Source of the DNA: Sporothrix humicola
Lineage: Eukaryota; Ascomycota; Sordariomycetes; Ophiostomatales; Ophiostomataceae
Length of the DNA stretch: 64,000 nucleotides
Reading direction: 5' to 3'
NCBI GenBank assembly: GCA_021396245.1
Contig: WNYE01000034.1
Coordinates: 1 to 64,000, forward strand
Part shown: positions 1 to 10,626 of the stretch, in pieces
Numbering within the stretch: the stretch's first letter is position 1
Layout of the letters: every line of letters starts with the position of its first letter
The notes under the pieces: generated by a model
Databases searched by the model: none
What the model was told of the DNA's origin: nothing
Seen by the model: only the letters and a program-made list of their open reading frames with translations
Program-made: the position numbers and the translations under genes

Positions 1-1381
1 TGTATAGGACTAAAGTGCACATTAGTTAGTCTTAGTCCGGGGGTGGACTAAGACTAAAGACTAATTTCACAACCCTGATAACACCACACCTGCATATTAG
101 CTTGCATATCTTTTTTTTAATCCTTTTTTTATCATTACCGCCCGCCTCCCGCATTCAGCAAGGTCCCGGCCTCCATCCTCCATCTCCTGGCCTCTCTCTG
201 GTCTCTTCCTGTCTGTCTCTGGTCCTGGTCCCGCCGTCGCCTGGTCTTGGTATCCGGTGGTCTGTGTCTGTGGACTTGGTCTGTGTTCGGTGGTCCCTCT
301 TTCTCTCCTTCTCTTTCTCTTTTGTTGCTCGTGCACTGCAACGCGCGCTCGATTCCGTCCTTGGCTTTTCTATCCGTCCCTTTTTTTCCCCTTCTCTTTC
401 ACCCGTTTCTTTTTTCACCTTTTTCTTTTGTCTTTCGTATCCCCAAATCCTGGTCTCGCCTTCGGCTTGGGGGCTGGCGCTTGTAGCTTGTATCTTTTTG
501 TGTCCGTTGCATCTTTCTCCTTTCAAGCACACGGAGGTACTCCATACTTTGAGACTTGTTCCGCTTTGTCGCTCAAGCTCGCCGCCGACGTCGCGCTCCA
601 CCTCTTTTTCTTTCTCTTGGCTGCCTACTCTGTCAAGCTCCTTCTACGACACTTTTCTCTGACCTTGCGCCTTCGCCCACTTCGCCTTCGCCCACCTCGC
701 CTATTTCGTATCTTACTTCTCCCACCTCACCTCACCTCTCACTTTCTTTCTTTTTGTACCTTCTCTTTTTCCGTTCTTGGCAAAAAAACTTCCAACATCT
801 CGGGCTTTTTCTTCTTATTTCTTTTGTCGCGGGCGACCTCACAACCACCTCACATCTTCGCCGACCTCGCAACCGTTTTGCGACCTTGCGAACTCGCGAC
901 TCTCTCCCTTGCCGCCTTGCCGTTTTTCGCTTGCATCGCATCGCGATCCGATCGAACTCTCTCATCTGGGGAACCCTTGACACCCGGCTACCTCTTGTTT
1001 TCTCGGCCGGCGTCAACGCGCGCACTCTCTATAGCTGTATTTCGGCCGCGACGACAACACCGACGACTACCGCTGCACCCCGCCGATCCGATTCCAGATA
1101 CACAACCACAGCTACCAGATGCTTTCTAATGTCCAGAGGTTGCCGGCCGCCGTCGGTCGGCTGAGTGTCCGGGCATAGACATTGATTAATCTTGCGAGAA
1201 ATCCAAAACGAACTCTTGCCAGCTCCCGCCCTTTTGTCTAGGGAGCGCATCCTACCTTTCGGCCCCCTCGGGCCTCGTCCCACTCGATTTGCGCCTGTGC
1301 GCGCACACCCTACTTTCCGCCCTTTCTTCTCACCTGACTTCTTCAATCTTCACCACCTCCTCGCACCATCTCTCTCTCATA
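1..1381. other. Upstream/leader region of the Zn2Cys6 gene
   Basis: No supported gene. The first 70 bases hold an inverted repeat, listed separately. From about 120 to 1380 the plus strand is strongly pyrimidine-rich (long CT and TTTTC runs), which opens several overlapping frames up to 290 codons. These frames encode only low-complexity S/L/F/P/R strings with no domain, so I read the stretch as promoter and 5' leader of the transcription-factor gene starting at 1382. Confidence 0.6.
21..65. repeat. Inverted repeat (hairpin), 13-bp perfect arms
   Basis: TTAGTCTTAGTCC (26-38) is the exact reverse complement of GGACTAAGACTAA (45-57), separated by the 6-nt spacer GGGGGT. ATTAG (21-25) can also pair with CTAAT (61-65) across a 3-nt bulge. 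It could be a dimeric regulator site, a transcript hairpin or the edge of a small inverted-repeat element that continues outside the window. Sequence alone does not decide. Confidence 0.75.
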
Positions 1382-4300
1382 ATGGACGCCGTCAAGTTCG
1401 TGCCGCCCGGCGGCCACCGCGCCTGCCTCAGCTGCTCTGCCGCGAAAGCAAAGTGTGTGTTTTCCGACGACGCCGAGGCCGGCGACGGCTTCATTGACGG
1501 CCTCGACTTTATCAACAGCACTAGCAATGACCTTGCTGGCAACTCACATTCTGCCTCCTCGGCCGCGCCCGGCCAGGAAGGCACGCCCGCCGTTCCCCGA
1601 TGCCAGCGATGCGAGCGCCTCAACCGGGACTGCCTCCTGCCCACGCGCCCGCGCAAAAAGCGGCGTGTCGGATCCATAAAGTCAGTCCAGACGCCCGCGC
1701 GACCCTTTCTTCCCACCTTACCCGTAAATACTAACCCCAGTTGTAGACCCGGCACAAGTCGGTCGACCTTTTCGGTGGCGCCACAAACAGCGTCGCCCCA
1801 CGGCAAGGGTACGTCATCGCGAGCCTCCAGCAACACCTTCGCATCAGGCTCGCCAGCAAGGCCGTCCGCGCAGGCGGCCGGCTCGGGCCAGGCCTCAGCG
1901 TTCCCCACCAGCCGGATACCTTCGATCTCCAAGCTGCCAACGCCGGGCGGCCCAGCAAGCGGCGCAAACTACAGGGGGCCCGGCAGCAGTCAGCCGCAAC
2001 AAAAGCGCGCGCCGTCAGGCCCACCACATCCGGCGATGCAGCAACAACCCTTGCCTGGTCACCCAGCACCCCACCTAATGCAGCAGCAGCACCTCCAACA
2101 ACAACAGCATCTTCACCAGCAATACGCAAATGGCGTCACACCTCCCGCCAGCGTCAAGGCCGCGCCCTCCTCCGCATCCTCCGCACACGGCATGCCGACG
2201 CACCCAATACACATACCATCAGCACCTGTCGTGCCGCCCCCACCGCCAGCGTTTTCTCTTCCACCACCGCCACCCGTCGGATCGCCGCCTTCTGTCGACC
2301 CGAACAACATGCACTCGTATGCCGGCAGCAGCTCGTCCGCCACAGTCATTCCACCAGGTGGGCTGGGCGGCAGCTCAGGAGCCACACCGTCAGTTGCGAG
2401 CCCGACTTCGACTGCTGGTTTCTCCGCGCCACCAGAACCGCCTGTGGCAGCCGCACCGGTCCAGAATGTGAACCAGATACTGATCGACTCCGTATTCAAT
2501 ATGGAGGAGCGCGAGGCCGAAGAGCTGCTCCGCCTGTATCGGGACGCCTTCAGCAAGTTCAACCCTTACATGGAGCCGCCCCCGCCCGACATGAAAGTGT
2601 CCCAGCTTCAGTCTGAAAAGCCGCTCGTCTGGCTCAGTATCGTCTTTGTGACGTGCTACCACGACTTTGAGCGCCAGAACCGTCTGGCCCGCGCCATCAT
2701 TTACTACATCACAGACAAGTTGTTCTTGAACAACAACAAGGCGCTGCATCTGCTGCAGGGCCTGCTGATCTTTGTCAACTGGTTCATCACGCAAAACTTT
2801 ATCCTGCCGCAGTACACCAACCTTATGCACATCACCATGGCCCTGATCAACGACCTGGGCCTCAACAAGCTCGAGTTCTCCAAGACGAACCACCGCTCGC
2901 CGCTCGACCGTTACGTCTCCAAGACCATGCACGGCCCTACCATGATCGCCCCTGATGAGGGCCACACCCTAGAAGAGCGCCGTGCGCTGGCCGGCGGCTT
3001 CATCATGTCGCACGCCATGTCCGACGGCATTATCATGCTGACGCCACTGCACTACACACTGCAGCTCGAGGAGACCTGTCGGTTCTTTGAGACAGCGTAT
3101 CACGAAAAGACCAACTCGTCTGCGCCCGTCACGGCCGTTGTGGCTGCCGACTACCAACTGGCCATTACCGTCCGCCTCTACTACCTCATCGGCCGGGTCC
3201 TCCAGGTGCAGCGCGATGCCGAGCTCTGCGGCGGCCGCTATGCCGTTCCTGTGCGCACGCACATTGAGACCTTTAGCGCCGACCTCGCCAACATCTGGAA
3301 TGGCCTGCCTCGCGAGATGCAGACAGACTGTAGGTTTTTTCTCCTACCACGTATTCATTTTGTCCATTGCTAACCGTGTTCCCTGTTCAGTCAAAGTCCA
3401 ACTTGCCTACTATTCGGCCAAGATCTACATCTACGAGCTCAGCCTGTCGGCCAACTCGGGGGCCTACAAGTCGCACAGCACGCCCAGCCGCGACTCGGAC
3501 GACGGCAGTGCGCCGATCGAAAACGACATGCAGATTCAGTGCTACATTGCGGCCAAGTCGTTCTTTGATGTGTATCTGACGCTGCCCCTCAGCTTGTACC
3601 ACCAATTCCCCGGCACGCTCATGACGCAGCTGGTGCACGCGGATCTGACGCTGGCCAAACTGACGGCCTACTTCCGCGGCAACACCAAGCCGGTGGGCGT
3701 GCCCGAGGGCGTGACGCTGCCGGCCTTTACAGACGTCATTGAAGGCGTGGCCAGCCGGTTCCAGCGCGTGCGCACAGTCCCGCACCCGCTCGGCTACACG
3801 ATGCGCAACATTATCTTTGATGCGTTTGCCGTGCGGCTGCGGTCGTTCAAGGTGCTGGACCTGGCGGGCCGCAAGAAGAAGAAGCTGGACAAGAAGAAGG
3901 CGGCGGTCGCCAACAACAACAATAATAATGCTCACCAGCCGCCGCGCAACCCCGGTATCGGCCGCGGCACCACCGTCCAGTCGTCGATGCGCACGCCGCC
4001 CACGTCGAATGCCGTCCTGTCGATCAGCAACCTCATCGGCAGCGTCCCCGAAGCGATGAACACAGAGCCCGACAGTGGGTCCGAGTCGACCGGCGGCGGC
4101 GGCGGCAACGGAAACCCCAGCAATCCCTACCCGACGGTCGAAATGGATCTGGAGGTCGACAACGTCAATCTCCACGGCGACCTGCCCGACCGCAGCCGGC
4201 CCTTTACGGTCGACGAGGAGCCCATGATGAACAACGACGACATGGACATGATGGAGCTCACGGGGTCGGACGAGGAGGACCAGGCCGAGTGGTGGGCGTG

Positions 4301-4685
4301 GTTTGGCGATTTCCAGTCGTCGCTGTTTGGCCTGCCCAAGGTGCCGAGCACGGCGGCGGGGAGTGTCAGCGGCGCGAGCGTGACGGGCGGGAGTGTTGTC
4401 AGCGGGGCTAGCGGCGTGAGCATGGGTAGTGTGGGCAGTGCCAGCGGGCTTGTGCCCGGCCCACCTGGCAGTGTCAGCATGGGCAGCATGGGCGGTCCCG
4501 GCAGTGTCGCGGGTGTCAGCATGTCTGGCACCGAGGACAGCTACAGCCATACGGGCCCGCTGCCCGGCCACGGCCAGTTCCAGCGGCGCAAGGGACCCAG
4601 CAGTGTGGGCAGCATTGACAGCCTGCTGAACAACAACGACCAGGAGCCGAACCTCAACAGCTACATCCAAGCTCGGCAGCGGTAG
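1382..4685 (+). CDS. Zn2Cys6 fungal transcription factor (3 exons)
   Basis: Probable nuclear DNA-binding regulator of about 1058 aa. Model: join(1382-1680, 1747-3329, 3391-4685). The second intron (3330-3390, GTAGGT...CTAAC...CAG) is clear and restores frame through Asp-Phe-Lys-Val. The first (from 1681, GTCAGT, branch ACTAAC) ends at 1740 or 1746; it is a multiple of three with no stop, so retention would add about 20 residues. The zinc cluster uses Cys15, 18, 25 and then Cys74, 77, 84, with an unusually long 48-residue loop between the third and fourth Cys. A basic patch (KKRRVGSIK) follows. Residues about 110-360 are S/P/Q-rich. The middle is a helical fungal regulatory domain (RRALAGGFIMSH motif). 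The C-terminus is G/S/V-rich and acidic. The start is the ATG at 1382, directly before MDAVKFVPPGG. Target genes are unknown. Confidence 0.88.
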
Positions 4686-5941
4686 AGTGGAGTGGAGCAA
4701 TCTATGAAATCTACGGAGGTGTGAATGTGGCTCAAACAGGACACAGACACACACATAACACACAAAGTTTAATTCCCATTGGAAGTGGCCAATGGAAGAC
4801 ATGGTGGGAGTATATATATTTTTTGGAATCTTGGTGCCCTTTTGGTATATTTTTTTGTTGCTTTGTTACTTATTGGGAAACGGGAAGCGTCTTTTGTATA
4901 TAAAAAGCGTCTGCTTATCAAAGTCTTGTACATTTTGTCATTTTGTCATTTTGCACACACTCCTTTTGCTATTTCTGCCTTTTCTGGTGTATTGGATGTC
5001 CTGGCGATATAAACAAGACCTGTCTTCTACCTTCAGATGCAGCAATGCCTCAAAAGACAGGTCGAACAGAAACCAAGAATTGAAGAAGATTTGTCTTTTT
5101 GGGCACCAACACTTTTGTGCGACTCATTAGAGCCAACAGCCCTGCTCTATCTCCATCTGCAAGTCTCCGCAGCTCGCCAATCTTGTCTTCTTTTACTTTT
5201 TTTTTTTGTGGCGCACTCCTTCGACACATCACATGATGCTGTTTTGATTGCCGGATTGCGCAAGAGGCCGGTCCTCTCACAAGGCAAGGGTCTAGAGTCG
5301 AGCTGGGGGTCCCGGGAACCACAACTCGTATCTCGAATCTCCAATGGCGGAGGGCGAAATGTGGGGTTCATCAGCGAAAGCGCACCCAATATTGACCGAC
5401 CTCCGGGGCCACCAGCAAAGGCGGAACGGAGAACTCTCTTTTCTGCCGTCACCATGATCTTGCGGCTTTCATCTAGTTATTGGGGAATTGGTATTGTTGA
5501 AGCACCAGGGCCTTCACTGTGTATTACATCAAGGCCAGTGTTGCCCCAGTTTGAAGTGTCTGGGCCAATCATATTACAGGAAGCAACAACATCGAGGACA
5601 GCACAAAAGGAAAGAAGAGGTGAAGAATAAAACAAAGCAAGAGGACTTGTAAAAGAAAAGGCAAGATGATAGTAGCAAAATGACTGATAACGAAGAAGAG
5701 CTTGAGTAGTTAGCCTCCATATCTACATTATGTAATGTTAGTCACTTATAAGTGGCCGGTACATTGGACAAGTATCAGACTACACACTTGTAGTAGTCAC
5801 TTAAACTACTTGCTTGTATTTTTATCTGTCTAAGTCCTTACACATCCGACCATTCCGTTTTTTATTTCATCTCTTCTTCATCTTATTTCTTTTCGTCGTC
5901 CTTCCACCTTTATCCCGTCATCACTCCATCTCTTCTCCACG
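4686..5941. other. Intergenic region
   Basis: 3' flank of the transcription factor and promoter of the next gene. It is AT-richer than the genes. A 197-codon frame (5037-5630) has no recognisable domain and is not called. Two adjacent palindromes at 5725-5754 are listed separately. Confidence 0.5.
5725..5754. promoter_or_regulatory. Two adjacent palindromes upstream of orphan gene
   Basis: ACATTA-TG-TAATGT (5725-5738) is followed within 5 nt by the perfect 12-bp palindrome CACTTATAAGTG (5743-5754). A related AGTCACTTAAACTACTT string lies near 5800. They sit about 190 bp before the ATG at 5942, a suitable place for dimeric transcription-factor sites. No factor is assigned. Confidence 0.4.
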
Positions 5942-7321
5942 ATGCCTCCCAGTCCCAGCCCGATCCTCGCGGATCTCGACATCGAGCATCTGGCCAGCCA
6001 GGACCTGCTGCGGGATGGTCCTACGCGCGTCTTCGTAAAGCTGCACCGCAGCCTTCTTCCCGGAGATGTGTCTATGAGCACACCTGAAGATTCAGCACCA
6101 GACTACGTCGTCCTGCCGACGCACTTTGAGTCGCTGGAAACACTCCTTTTCCTCGGATTTGGCCCCGAGCGCGCCAAAGCAATCTTCGACGACTACGAGG
6201 ACTGGCCGGAGGACAGCCCGATCGACGTGCCCTTTGAAGAGTTTGTCTTGGGCCATGCTGTCCCACCAAACACAGAGGATGCCTACGTCGACGACGACGA
6301 CGATAAATGGGCCGAGTGCCTCAAGTCCTGCGGCATGTCCACAGTGCTTGCCGAGTCCATCATGGACCCGGACCCGCGGTTTCGGATGATTCGCGACACG
6401 CAGTCGTGCCTGTACTGGGTGCACGACACGGTTCGGATGAAAATGGAGGGTCTCTTGCAAATACAGAGAGCCTCGTCTAAGCGCGCCAAACAGGGCCGCC
6501 ACCGTCCTCATCTTCATCTTCATCTGAAGCCAAAGCCAAAGCCGCCGCAAGATCAAAATCGGCACCGCCCGGACGACCTGTGGACACGGACGACCGCCGC
6601 GCAGCTTGCCAAGGCCGAGGGCTCTGACAAGCTCGTCTTGTTCAAGGCTGTGGACAGCGTGCGCCTCGTCGACTTTTGGCCGTCCGAACACAACATCCGC
6701 ATCGGACGCCTTCTCAGCCACCCTCCCACGACCTTTGGGGGAACAACATCCATGACCTACTTTTCGGCCGACCCGCGCGTGGCCGAGTCCTGCGCGGCCT
6801 ATGCCAAGCGCCGGGTGGGCGCTTTTCCCGTTTTAATTTCCATCCTGTGCGTGATCATCGACAAGGCGAAGATTGAGCGATTGTTTACCGACGACGGCAA
6901 AGCGTACAAACTGTTTTACCTGGACCCCCACTGGCGCCAGCTGGTCTACTTTTCCCGGGTGAACCCCCAAGGCCGGCTGCCAGAGCCGCTGCGCAAGTAC
7001 CGCAATGCCCTCCTCCTGGTCGGCCACATGCCCAAGGCCGCCAGGACCTCGAGAAATGGCGACCGTGCTTTCCAGGACCAGGACCAGGACCAAGTCACGG
7101 AGACAGAGCCCTGGGAGGAAGTCGGCGAAGAGAGCCTGCTGCGCGTCCCAGCCGATGGCTCTGATACTGACAATGATAATGATAATATTGCCATCCAGTA
7201 TGTGTTTTCGGGATCGGACGAGGGCCAGGACTTTCTCGTGGATAACGCCACATTCGAGTCGTATGTGGTGGCGGACACGGGTTGTCTACACGGGCTGTCT
7301 GGCCATGAAAGTAAAGCATAG
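5942..7321 (+). CDS. Orphan 459-aa protein; possible ART-like fold
   Basis: A single open frame with no intron; the ATG at 5942 follows a pyrimidine-rich leader. No signal peptide or clear membrane segment. Residues about 105-125 are acidic (Asp run) and residues about 178-205 are basic, rich in His, Lys and Pro. The best-ordered part is about 225-360. It contains LVLFKAVDSVRLVDF, then MTYFSADPRVAESCAAYAKR, then a beta/alpha segment ending near RKYRNALLLVGHM. A 'YFS.D..VA..YA' pattern after a Gly/Thr stretch is reminiscent of ADP-ribosyltransferase-fold families, but I see no decisive catalytic triad, so this is speculation. The C-terminus (VQYVF.GS-like, about 420-440) resembles other fungal orphan proteins. 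Function unknown. Confidence 0.75.
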   Translation: MPPSPSPILADLDIEHLASQDLLRDGPTRVFVKLHRSLLPGDVSMSTPEDSAPDYVVLPTHFESLETLLFLGFGPERAKAIFDDYEDWPEDSPIDVPFEEFVLGHAVPPNTEDAYVDDDDDKWAECLKSCGMSTVLAESIMDPDPRFRMIRDTQSCLYWVHDTVRMKMEGLLQIQRASSKRAKQGRHRPHLHLHLKPKPKPPQDQNRHRPDDLWTRTTAAQLAKAEGSDKLVLFKAVDSVRLVDFWPSEHNIRIGRLLSHPPTTFGGTTSMTYFSADPRVAESCAAYAKRRVGAFPVLISILCVIIDKAKIERLFTDDGKAYKLFYLDPHWRQLVYFSRVNPQGRLPEPLRKYRNALLLVGHMPKAARTSRNGDRAFQDQDQDQVTETEPWEEVGEESLLRVPADGSDTDNDNDNIAIQYVFSGSDEGQDFLVDNATFESYVVADTGCLHGLSGHESKA

Positions 7322-8893
7322 CATAGCAGGCGTTAGCTCGAACAAAAGATCTGATTTTGTTTCCTCATAAAATAGGACGAAAGATACGAAGACAATCTGA
7401 TAGCTTGACTGTAAGCTTGATGAGCGTTATGAGTGCTATAAGTGATAAGTGCTGTAAGTGACAAGTGTTATGTGATGGGTGTTTTGCGATATGTGCTATA
7501 AAAGCTGAAAAGATGACAGGTTGTTGGTGTTCACACAGATGCAGTGGCTTTGGATGTACTCCGTTATTACTAGGAGCCATCACGCGGTCTTGGGCGGCTG
7601 CGGGCTGTCAGTAATTTTGTCGGCGGCTTACAGTCTCTAATCTCTGTCGCATATCACATTGTATGCAATCTGGACAGCCCTGGCAGCCCTGACAGTGGCC
7701 CTGATTCTATTTGCAAAGTGCAGAATTCAGGGACAGTGATACATTCTAGATTTTGCACATCTTACATACTTTATCTGCATTTCTCAGAATGACGCCTGAT
7801 TTCACGTGGCCATCCACGATGCAGAAACGTATTTCGGGCTCAATTGTCGGGCTCGGGACAGGGCACGGCAGGCATGAGCACGTTGTAGGGTTGTAATTCG
7901 TAAGGCCCAGTTTGGCGCTGATGACCGCCACTGATCTTGGTGTCTTGGGGGTCTTGGGACCACGGATTGGCCGGGCAGCCCCTCTTTTCCGCGCGCATCG
8001 TCTGCAGTTTAGTGCCCGGCCATGTCACCAGCAATGAAGCCCTATTTGCGCCCTCAAGCTGTCTGCTGTTTATCGCTCCTAAGGACTAAAAAGAGGGGAT
8101 CTCAGAAGGGAGGAGTGGAGGATGAGGATAGCGAGAAAGAGAGAATGCGAGAAAGCGACAAGCTGAGAACCACTGAGAGCCAACCAAATTGAGCGTGTGA
8201 GGGAAACAAGCGCACACGACGACGGAGAAGTGTGGACATGAGAGGGTTGCGTACTTTTCCCGGTAAGAGGGGAAACGCCACAGAGACGAGTGATTTTGAG
8301 GGGAGAATCGAGATTGAAAGAAAGCGTTGACGATTCTCTTTCTTTCGATCATGTTCATTTATTCCTTTCATTTCTGAACAGCGCTCTTTGTTACAAACGC
8401 TCGATTATGTTCATTTATTCCTTTCATTTCTGAACAGCAGTCTTTGTTCACAGGCCTACGACATATAAACGCGCATGCCTAGATTAGCAACAATAGCAAC
8501 AACGACCCGTTTGCCCCACAGCAGGCCTATTGACAGTTGCCTCTCTGGCACCATTCACGTTGCGTGTATTCCGTACTGTATATGTAGTGTGTGTGACCCA
8601 ACGTCAGCCCTTTCTCTTCTCTCGACCTCAACAATTTCGTCTTCGTCGGCCTCACTCTCTTCTGACATCTTCTTTCAGGCAACAAAACGATATACTTACG
8701 ACATATTTCGGCAAGCAGTTACTCTTCTTTCCCTATTTCGCGCATCTCTCGAACAACCACCTTCAACGCCTCCTCACCTTATCAAACCGCCACCTGCCAA
8801 TCTCCCGATCTCCGATTTATCCACCACACTTACTCACCTGACAACGCAACCTGCCTTTGTCTGCACCTGCCTCCCTCACTCCTCAACTGGCAA
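7322..8893. other. Intergenic region with imperfect repeats
   Basis: About 1.6 kb without a supported gene. Around 7419-7500 there is a degenerate repeat of AGTG(C/T)TATAAGTG type. TCACGTG occurs at 7802-7808. A 56-bp tandem duplication at 8345-8452 is listed separately. The stretch from about 8480 to 8893 is C/T- and A/C-rich and looks like the 5' leader of the gene at 8894. Confidence 0.5.
8345..8452. repeat. Tandem 56-bp duplication in promoter
   Basis: Two nearly identical copies start at 8345 and 8401. Both share TCGAT(C/T)ATG then TTCATTTATTCCTTTCATTT, followed by CTGAACAGC, diverging slightly near the end. They lie 440-550 bp before the ATG at 8894. The near identity implies a recent duplication that doubles any regulatory site inside. 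Confidence 0.9.
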
Positions 8894-10165
8894 ATGACCG
8901 ACTCGTCACGTCTGCCGCCAGACCCGGCAACGGAAGTAGCGATACACTCGCAAACGCAAACGACAGTCACAGCAATAGCGACGACAGAAGCGACAGAAAC
9001 GACAGCCTTTCCTTCACCAGCCCCATCGCCCTCCAATCACGAAATCACAATGACGTCCTCAGAGATACCAGATCCGGCGCTTTCAGCCCGGCAGCCAAAC
9101 ACGACAGCAAACACCACAACCTCGACCACATCCAAGCGGAAACGCGACAACGACGACGAGGGCAGAGATGACGCACAGCCGGCGCAGTCCACACAGTCCC
9201 CTCTCCGCCCACTACTTCCCCGCACGACAACCATTGCCTTTCACGCCGCGCCGCATCGCCAACCAGCGGCGTCGCTGTCTTCCTCTCCACCCTCGGCCAC
9301 AACACCGCGCTTCTCGTTTATCGCGCCGAAGCCGCCGTCGTCGGATGTAACGTCTCCTGCTCAGACCGGCCTCTCGTTCGCCTCGTTTGTCGCCGGCAGC
9401 GGCGTCGCCGCCGACCTCGCCGCCCAGGAGACCGGCGCCAGCAGCCCGCGGACACACGTTGCGCACCGCTTTGGGAGTTTGGCCATCGCAGGCGGCAAGG
9501 AGGAGTACTTTGGCGGCGAGGGCGAAGCCGACTCAAAGGCAGACAGCTCGGAGCCAGCACTTCCCCTCCGCAAGCGCATGAAGAGGGATGACGAGCCAGA
9601 GGTGACGACAACTGGCACGGAGCCGACTTCGTCGCCTCCGACGTCGTCCCCTGACCGTATTATTACCGACCCCCTCCGCGCCTCCCTCACCTGGCAAGAC
9701 GACGAGATTACGGTGTACGACCCCAACGACGCCGACGACGACGGCACCGGCGTCAACGGCATCGGCTTCAAGCCCACGCCCGCCATGGCTTTGGCGCGCG
9801 CCCTCAAGCGCCGCCAGCAGCTCGCCGCCTATCGCAAGCGGGAGGAGCGCGAGGCACGCGCGCGGCGGAGTCTGCAGCGGACACGGGGGAACCAGGCGGC
9901 GAGGTCGGCGGCGTCGGCGGCGTCGTCGGCGGCATCGTCGTCGGCATCGCAGTCATCTCAGTCGTCTGGCTCCGAAGCGGTGTCACTCTCACAACCACTG
10001 GACCCCAGCACGCCCCGCTCCTTCGCCGCCGCCTCGCTCTCGTCGCCCACGACCACGCCCTCGCCCTCGGTCCGCCGCGTGCGCTTCCTCGAGACCGGCC
10101 CCGTCACGATCCGCTTCAAGGAGCCCGACGCCGTGCCCAGTCCGACGTCCATCCTGTCGACATAG
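8894..10165 (+). CDS. Orphan 423-aa protein, probably nuclear
   Basis: Single-exon frame from ATG 8894. The N-terminal half is T/S/P-rich and disordered, with basic clusters SKRKRD and RKRMKRDD that could act as nuclear localisation signals. Three short blocks look ordered or conserved: LTWQDDEITVYDPNDADDDG at about residue 263, a charged helix KRRQQLAAYRKREEREARAR at about 305-330, and RRVRFLETGPVTIRFKEP near the C-terminus (about 393-411). The last ends a few residues before the TAG. An Ala/Ser run separates the last two blocks. I recognise no named family. Charge and blockiness suggest a scaffold or chromatin/RNA-associated protein, but that is inference. Confidence 0.8.
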   Translation: MTDSSRLPPDPATEVAIHSQTQTTVTAIATTEATETTAFPSPAPSPSNHEITMTSSEIPDPALSARQPNTTANTTTSTTSKRKRDNDDEGRDDAQPAQSTQSPLRPLLPRTTTIAFHAAPHRQPAASLSSSPPSATTPRFSFIAPKPPSSDVTSPAQTGLSFASFVAGSGVAADLAAQETGASSPRTHVAHRFGSLAIAGGKEEYFGGEGEADSKADSSEPALPLRKRMKRDDEPEVTTTGTEPTSSPPTSSPDRIITDPLRASLTWQDDEITVYDPNDADDDGTGVNGIGFKPTPAMALARALKRRQQLAAYRKREEREARARRSLQRTRGNQAARSAASAASSAASSSASQSSQSSGSEAVSLSQPLDPSTPRSFAAASLSSPTTTPSPSVRRVRFLETGPVTIRFKEPDAVPSPTSILST

Positions 10166-10626
10166 CCTCGGCCCTCTTTTTCTCCTTGTCTCTGTTTCTT
10201 TATCTCTATTTCTCTTTCGCTCATGTTACGTTTTCTTTCTTTTGTTGGTTTGGCGTTGAGGTCTGGCAAGGCTGTATATGCCTTGGTTTTTGGTTTCTGG
10301 TTTTTACGTTTTCCCTTTGTTTTTCTCTCAACGTTATTTCCACGTTTGGTTACATAACGACACACGACGTCTTATGATTATGCACCTGTCTATACTGCCT
10401 GCTTTTTGTACGTACATACTCACTGAGTTGATACCCACAATCCTCTACGTTTGTTTAGTCCTTCTACTTTATTTTTATTCCCTTGATATCAAAGGCTCCA
10501 CGAATACAATACACTTATGACCATACACATATTCTCGTAGACTCTTTGAGTTGAATTTCTCTTGTGATTTTTTTGCTCGTATCGTATATATCGTACATCG
10601 TAATCCCGTGAACGACAGCCCGCCGC
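10166..10626. other. Convergent 3' region
   Basis: Shared 3' flank between the plus-strand gene ending at 10165 and COX20 on the minus strand. It is T-rich on the plus strand, suited to 3' UTR and polyadenylation signals. No gene seen. Confidence 0.5.

Noticed and set aside
257..1129. 290-codon plus frame in the left leader
   Set aside because: It is made of S/F/L/R from a C/T-rich tract, with no domain, and overlaps other equally open frames.
5037..5630. 197-codon plus frame between the transcription factor and the orphan gene
   Set aside because: No recognisable motif, composition like the surrounding non-coding DNA, no leader or codon bias like real genes here. Not excluded, but unsupported.
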